This document shows, piece by piece, positions 59,304 to 64,000 of a DNA stretch of 64,000 nt; within the stretch, counting starts at the first letter, position 1; each line of letters opens with the position of its first letter. The stretch is from Lepeophtheirus salmonis (lineage: Eukaryota > Arthropoda > Copepoda > Siphonostomatoida > Caligidae). The stretch is from contig NC_052140.2 in assembly GCF_016086655.4 (NCBI RefSeq), positions 8,122,001 through 8,186,000 on the forward strand. The letters are read 5' to 3'. The notes under the pieces were generated by a model. It searched no databases. It saw only the letters and a list, made by a program, of their open reading frames with translations, and was not told the origin of the DNA. The translations under genes and the position numbers were made by a program.

Positions 59304-60011
59304 CAGGGGATGCGGTTTTACAATTAAGAATTTTCGAGACCAGGACATAAACCTTTTTATTTCTTAAATTAGTAGAGATATTTACAAATCCATTTATATA
59401 CAAACGTAGGGGCCCTCTATGAGCCTAATCATTCAATCCAACCACCCTCAGCCTCAACCATGGCCTCCACCCTAGCGCAGAACCAGTTGTACGCCTTGAT
59501 CAGGTGATCTTTATTCATATTGTTCACAGCCTGAATAATGGAGGCTCTCAAAGAAGCCAAATTTTTGTGAGCACGCTTGTTGGACTCCCTCTCTAAGACA
59601 CCCCACACAAAATAGTCCAAAGGATTGCAGTCTGGGGAGCTAGGGGCCACATTTCCTTAGACTAGAACATCTCCAAATTGTCCGACGCCAATTTTGTACG
59701 CAGATCGATCTGCCTTCTTCCTTGCTGGTGTTCCCATCCCTTCAGACTCCTTGAACTCCTTTGCGACTTTGTACATGGTGGCAGAGGACGACTTGAGAAA
59801 GTTCATTATCTCTTTGGGCGCATGCCTTCACGGAGGGAGACAATGATCGCTGCACGAAGGTCGTACTCGGAGGACATTTTCAACGCTTTGTAAATTGAAC
59901 TTATACAAAATTGTCTGCTGAATCTGATAAACTTGTTTTGAAAGCTGTATGACTAAGGGTTCCCAAGAAAACCCAGTTTAAAAAAATTCTTAATTGTAAA
60001 CCCGCACCCTG
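59304..60011 (-). mobile_element. Internally deleted mariner-like element
   Basis: The termini caggggatgcggttttacaa (left) and cagggtgcgggtttacaatt (right, reverse complement) are inverted repeats of ~30 bp flanked by TA. The insertion lies in a (TA)n tract of the cap of an AT-rich array whose other part resumes at 60012. The 708-bp length shows a large internal deletion. A solo end of the same family is at 41690-41755. Confidence 0.85.
59429..59882 (-). pseudogene. Mariner-type transposase, central catalytic region deleted
   Basis: Reading from ATG near 59880 the frame gives MSSEYDLRAAIIVSLREGMR. A single-base shift then leads to KEIMNFLKSSSATMYKVAKE, a helix-turn-helix, and ends at a stop near 59659. 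Immediately after comes SSPDCNPLDYFVWGVLERES, the C-terminal motif with the third acidic residue, running to GGWIE at 59429. The segment that would carry the first two catalytic Asp residues is absent. Confidence 0.8.
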
Positions 60012-60344
60012 TATATATATATATTTGTATACAATCCTGCGGGCACCTCTGATTTAATTTAAAACAAGGACTTTTGTATAGAATTCGTAGAATTTCTGAT
60101 TTCTTTTTCACTATGGATCGTTGAAAAATAAATTCCAAAAAATTTAATTTTTTTAATAGTTTTTAATAATTTAATAATTTTTTTCAATAAGATTTAATTT
60201 CTCAATTTTTCCTTTCCCTTTTCTCAGTCGAGGTTGAGATATTCGTGGGGGTTGATCAACTCACATTTAAAATATTGTGGTTCCAAATCAGACATTTTAA
60301 ACTTTTTGGATATATGATATAACACGTCTTTACCTTTTTTCTAT

Positions 60345-60870
60345 AACGCAACCTTTCCTGCGAAAAGAGACATAAAAAAGGCCGGAAATCATCTGGTAGT
60401 ATGCCAAATAAGTCAATCACACCAATTTCTATATATCTCCTATGCACTCCCAGACTATCACCTTTTCATATATTATTTCTTCACGAATTTTAAAATATAT
60501 TTTGTAATATTTAAATCTACATTGTACTTTATTTAATGGAATATTAGTAAGCAATACTATATTAATCTAGTATAAGTGTAGCTATTAATTTGTATTACTA
60601 TATGATAGCCAAAAGGTCATTTTATAAATAATAAAATGACCAATATATACATATATCCTATAAATGACGAGGGATAAACAAGAAATTGTATTCCTGTTCC
60701 TTTGGAAACGGAGCATAGAATAACATATTACTTTAATTAATTATTTATCAAAAAAAAAATACATTGTAAAATAGCCATGAGTCATGTTGTATCAAGCGAG
60801 ATGAGATAATCGACCGCTGACAACAAAAATACTTAGGATATTATCTTTGTGTTAGTGAGGTAACGCCGTG
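60345..60870 (+). repeat. Dispersed repeat family member (see 52690-52975), with insertion
   Basis: The 5' part ataacgcaacctttcctgcg through gcatactacc-type words is at 60345-60425. The 3' part cgaccgctgacaacaaaaat to tttgtgttagtgaggtaacg is at 60810-60865. The interior has grown relative to other copies. Confidence 0.55.
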
Positions 60871-61534
60871 ATAAATTCGTGAGAGCGTGTTATTGATTGA
60901 AAATCCGTCAGACTTGAGAATCCTGAGATAGATTTATTTATCGCTCTTTTGAAAAATAATTAGCTTTCATTAGAAAAACATTAACCATATTCATTATTTT
61001 CAATTACCCACCAATTAATTTTTTTCGATCTAGCATTCATTCATTTTCTCACGCAGACACTTCAGCCGTAAAAACCATATAAAATCCAAAGAAATCATGT
61101 AAATGCAAACCATCCCTGGCTATAGTAAATAATATTTACAAAATTGATATAATATCCATTATGTAATTTCCCATCTTAAATTTCTATATAGTTCAAGGAT
61201 TCTCCGTACTTTACGTATTCAAAAATTACACTGGATAAAGCAATTAGCTACCCCATAAATTATAATAAGTAAACAACATGATTTTTGAATATTTTGGCAA
61301 ATATTCAAAAACGTAGGTATTTACACCGCATTCCTAACATCAATAGATAAAATAAGAACATAATTGATATGATATTATACTCCTATATAATTTATATCTC
61401 TTTTTGTATTTATCATATTTACTTAGCTAGGTAGCTAAATATATAGCCATAAATCAAAATGAAATAGAAGGTGTCAATTGACGTCATTCCTAGAATAATA
61501 CTGACGTCATCAACTACAAGATGATAAATAAATT

Positions 61535-63320
61535 ACCTAGAGCAGGTTGTGTAGAAGTTGTAACTTGTATAAAAAATTGTACAAGTTGTCTTATCCTTAA
61601 AATGCATTATTTAATTTCAACATTGATCATTCTAATAACCAACTATTAATTGATACTATCATTGCAAGGTTATTATGTATTTGTCAGTAATATATATATA
61701 TATGGGTATTTGAATTTTATAATATACTAAAGTATACTTATACTTTATTAATAACATGCATTAAATACTCTAAAATTACACGTCTAATAATATATCACTA
61801 ATCTATGGAGTATTGCATGGTCCTCATTCTAAGTAATGTAAATCCTTCATTTCAGCTCCAACTTGTACAGTTTTCTTATACACGTTGCAACTTGTACAAA
61901 AAAACAACTTGTACATGAAATATATATTATTAAATTTAATATATAAGCGGGAATAAATAGGCAGTGTTGGCTCCTTGGACGCTACTACTAAAACAAATAT
62001 CAAATAGGTGTCTTTCTGCTTGCTTGAAACTGGGAGTGAATGAAAGGAATATATTATATGCAGCTGAAGGACGGTTGGGCTGCTTATATATTGTTTTACA
62101 GAACGTAGTATTGCATTAGTAGTTAAGCTATTATTATATATTGTGTACAAGTTGCAACTGGTTTAAGGAACTTGTATCAGTTGCAATTTCTTCGTCTTAA
62201 AACATTCTAATTACCAATTAAATTCTACATTGATCCTATTATTTCATTTTAATCTAGGCTTTACAATTATTTGGTTATTATGTATTCATGAGTAATGTAA
62301 TTGTGAACTATATTCCGTGTTACAGAATATACTTATCAATTTGTAATTTCCTATTTTTTTTAAAAGTAAGAGATAACACCATTAATACATTATATCGACC
62401 CATTCATGGAACATTCAATTATTGAATGTTCCGGTCTGATCTTTCATTTATATAAGTGGGGGAAAGTCCTTATACGACAAGTCCGAGTTGAGTCTCAAAT
62501 CTTTACTCTCATATCCAAGTTCTTGAATAAATCCATCGAGTCAAGTTCAAGTCCTCAGAAAATAAAATATACTTTAAAGAGTACTTAATATCCATTTTTT
62601 TAAAGATGAAAGAACTTTCCAGTCCAATGCAAGTATCAAAATATGGACTCAAATGAGTTAAGAGTTTTCATAAATCAAAAAAAAGTAAAAAACTACATGA
62701 TTAACTTATATCTAGAGCGCTTTCAGATGAGGTCAGCATATTTTATGTCGGCCATTTTGGGGCTTAAACAACAAACATCCTTTTTTTCATTAATATTAAG
62801 AAAAATAGTGAACTATTGGATGTCAAAATGGGACCAGCAAATAACAAGACTTAAACCTTATTGTCTATCCTTCTACTTCTTAGTTTTATTCTATATCCGA
62901 TTCCCAAAAGGAATTAAAAATATATGCTTATGCAATTTTATTTCCACATTATTGATAAAAATGAACTATTACAATGGAAAGAATAAAATATTTTCCAACA
63001 AATACCCTAAGTTCCTCGTCCTTAATCGATAGAGATATAAAAAATGTACAAATCTAGCCATTTTTAGTACATATTACTTTAATTATTTTCAAATAAAGTA
63101 TTTAATATATATATTAAGTATTTTTTAAATCCAAGCTTCATCAAGATTACTTGTAAATTTGTCAGTTTTATGCCCAACAAGTTATTATTATCCTCACATT
63201 CCAAGTTCCACCGGTGCAAATACTTCATTCAAAATAATTATTCATTTCATATGAATTGAGTTATAAGTTGTACAAGTTACAACTTGTACAAAACCGCAAC
63301 TTGTACAAGGCATAACGAAG
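61535..63320. repeat. Cluster of TTGTACAAGTT/GCAACTTGTACAA palindromic blocks in a ~600-bp repeat
   Basis: Blocks occur at about 61550-61590, 61857-61917, 62145-62190 and 63268-63310. Each contains one or more of ttgtacaagtt, gcaacttgtaca or aacttgtaca. The sequences following the first and third blocks are also related (gttattatgtattt...agtaat), giving a ~600-bp tandem relationship. A further block lies at 32525-32610. A 129-codon frame at 62643-63032 lies inside and has no recognisable content. Confidence 0.65.
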
Positions 63321-63339
63321 TAATCTAAAAAGAAAAAGG

Positions 63340-63480
63340 GTGTTCTTTTTTTTCTCTCTCTCTTTTCGATCTTAAGGAGAGAAGAAGAAGAAGAAGAAGA
63401 AGCTGAATTAAAAAAAGGAGGAAAGAGAGGGAGATAGAGAGAGAGAGACGTAGAGAGGGAGAGAGAGAGAAAATGGAATT
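63340..63480 (+). repeat. Purine-rich GAA/GA microsatellite in the probable 5' UTR or promoter of the kinase gene
   Basis: A (gaa)n run at ~63380-63402 is followed by gagaga tracts to ~63475, preceded by a ctctctctctttt tract. A 12-codon upstream frame opens at an ATG near 63473. Confidence 0.7.
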
Positions 63481-63643
63481 TAAGGAGAATGAGAAGAAGG
63501 TAAATTGTTGAAGAATTTTATTCTATGATATCCAAGAGCGAACTTCTTTATTAAGGAATGGATTGGAAGGAGTGTTTTTACTTTTTTTTCTACTAAATTA
63601 ATAAATGTTTAAAAAACCCAAGGAGCAAATAATAATGTGAAGG

Positions 63644-63982
63644 ATGCCTTTTTTGAGTCACTTGAAGAAGGTCCTCCACTTCGGAGGAGGCTCTGATGGC
63701 GGAGGCAAAGGGTTCAAGGGTCGCATCACTCCCAATATCAAAACTGGGCTGGATCCAGAGCAAGAATGGGAAATTGTGGGAGATCTCGGAGATGGAGCGT
63801 TCGGAAAAGTCCATAAGGCATGTCATAGAGAGACTGGAAAATTAGCGGCGGCCAAAGTATGTCGACTCACTCACGAAGAGGATCTAGAGGACTTTGCCGT
63901 GGAAATCGATATCCTCTCGGAAATGTTTCATCCCAACGTGATCACACTCTTTGAAGCTTACTTCTTTGCTGATCAGCTATGG
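63644..63982 (+). CDS. Ste20-family serine/threonine kinase, SLK/LOK (Slik) type, first coding exon
   Basis: The 113-codon exon starts MPFLSHLKKVLHFGG and ends FADQLW at a gtaaat donor (63983), so the gene continues past the window. The kinase domain begins with WEIVGDLGDGAFGKVHKA (glycine-rich loop GDGAFG), then the VAIK-equivalent lysine in LAAAKVCRL, and the alpha-C region DFAVEIDILSEMFHPNVITL with its conserved Glu. The sequence order DP...WEIVGxLGDGAFGKV, LAAAKV and EEDLEDF matches STK10/LOK, SLK and fly Slik, GCK-V kinases that phosphorylate ERM proteins at the cell cortex. The HRD and DFG motifs and the C-terminal coiled coil lie outside. I cannot tell SLK from STK10, as arthropods usually have a single gene. 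A GA-rich tract precedes it. Confidence 0.92.
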
Positions 63983-64000
63983 GTAAATCAGTCCTTATCA

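Noticed and set aside
61824..62150. 108-codon minus-strand frame
   Set aside because: It runs across the TTGTACAA repeat blocks and is best explained as a chance frame in repeat DNA.
62643..63032. 129-codon open frame as a gene
   Set aside because: It lies within the palindromic repeat cluster, has no recognisable domain, signal peptide or splice context, and its Lys/Ile/Phe-rich composition is what AT-rich DNA gives.

Overview
The window is AT-rich animal nuclear DNA. It has short spliced introns, an arthropod RR-type cuticle protein gene, a TATA box paired with an arthropod-type initiator, and many degenerate Tc1/mariner, hAT, Helitron and LINE remnants. This points to an arthropod, most likely a crustacean. 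A parasitic copepod (sea louse) would fit the base composition and the mariner load, but that is inference. There is one 100-base assembly gap (9062-9161).

Layout. Bases 1-5390 are a badly diverged satellite-like tandem repeat, with a ~98 bp arm at its left edge that recurs inverted at 10036-10132. Bases 5.4-14 kb hold dispersed repeats and a LINE remnant. At 14.2-14.5 kb there are two ShKT-domain exons, followed by a mariner remnant and a hAT element with a readable 8-bp target duplication. Bases 16.6-21.5 kb are mostly gene-free apart from a LINE remnant.

The core of the window is 22.0-31.7 kb. A telomerase/vault-associated protein 1 (TEP1) homologue on the minus strand (TROVE, VWA-like, DUF4062, NACHT, WD) lies head to head with a major vault protein (MVP) gene on the plus strand, about 0.8 kb apart. 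Both encode components of the same particle, the vault ribonucleoprotein. Several single-base homopolymer-length frameshifts interrupt both reading frames. I read these mainly as consensus errors, though decay cannot be excluded for TEP1.

Further right, 36.0-37.9 kb carries a three-exon cuticle protein gene (signal peptide, long YKSPE-type repeats, C-terminal chitin-binding RR domain) with a clear core promoter. Bases 38-63 kb are a repeat graveyard: mariner copies with intact terminal repeats, one of them cleanly inserted into another dispersed repeat, several families of short elements, at least seven AT-rich arrays with GC-rich caps, perfect hairpins, a Helitron helicase remnant and an unrecognised decayed gene at about 56 kb. 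The window ends in the first coding exon of an SLK/LOK-type Ste20 kinase (63644-63982).
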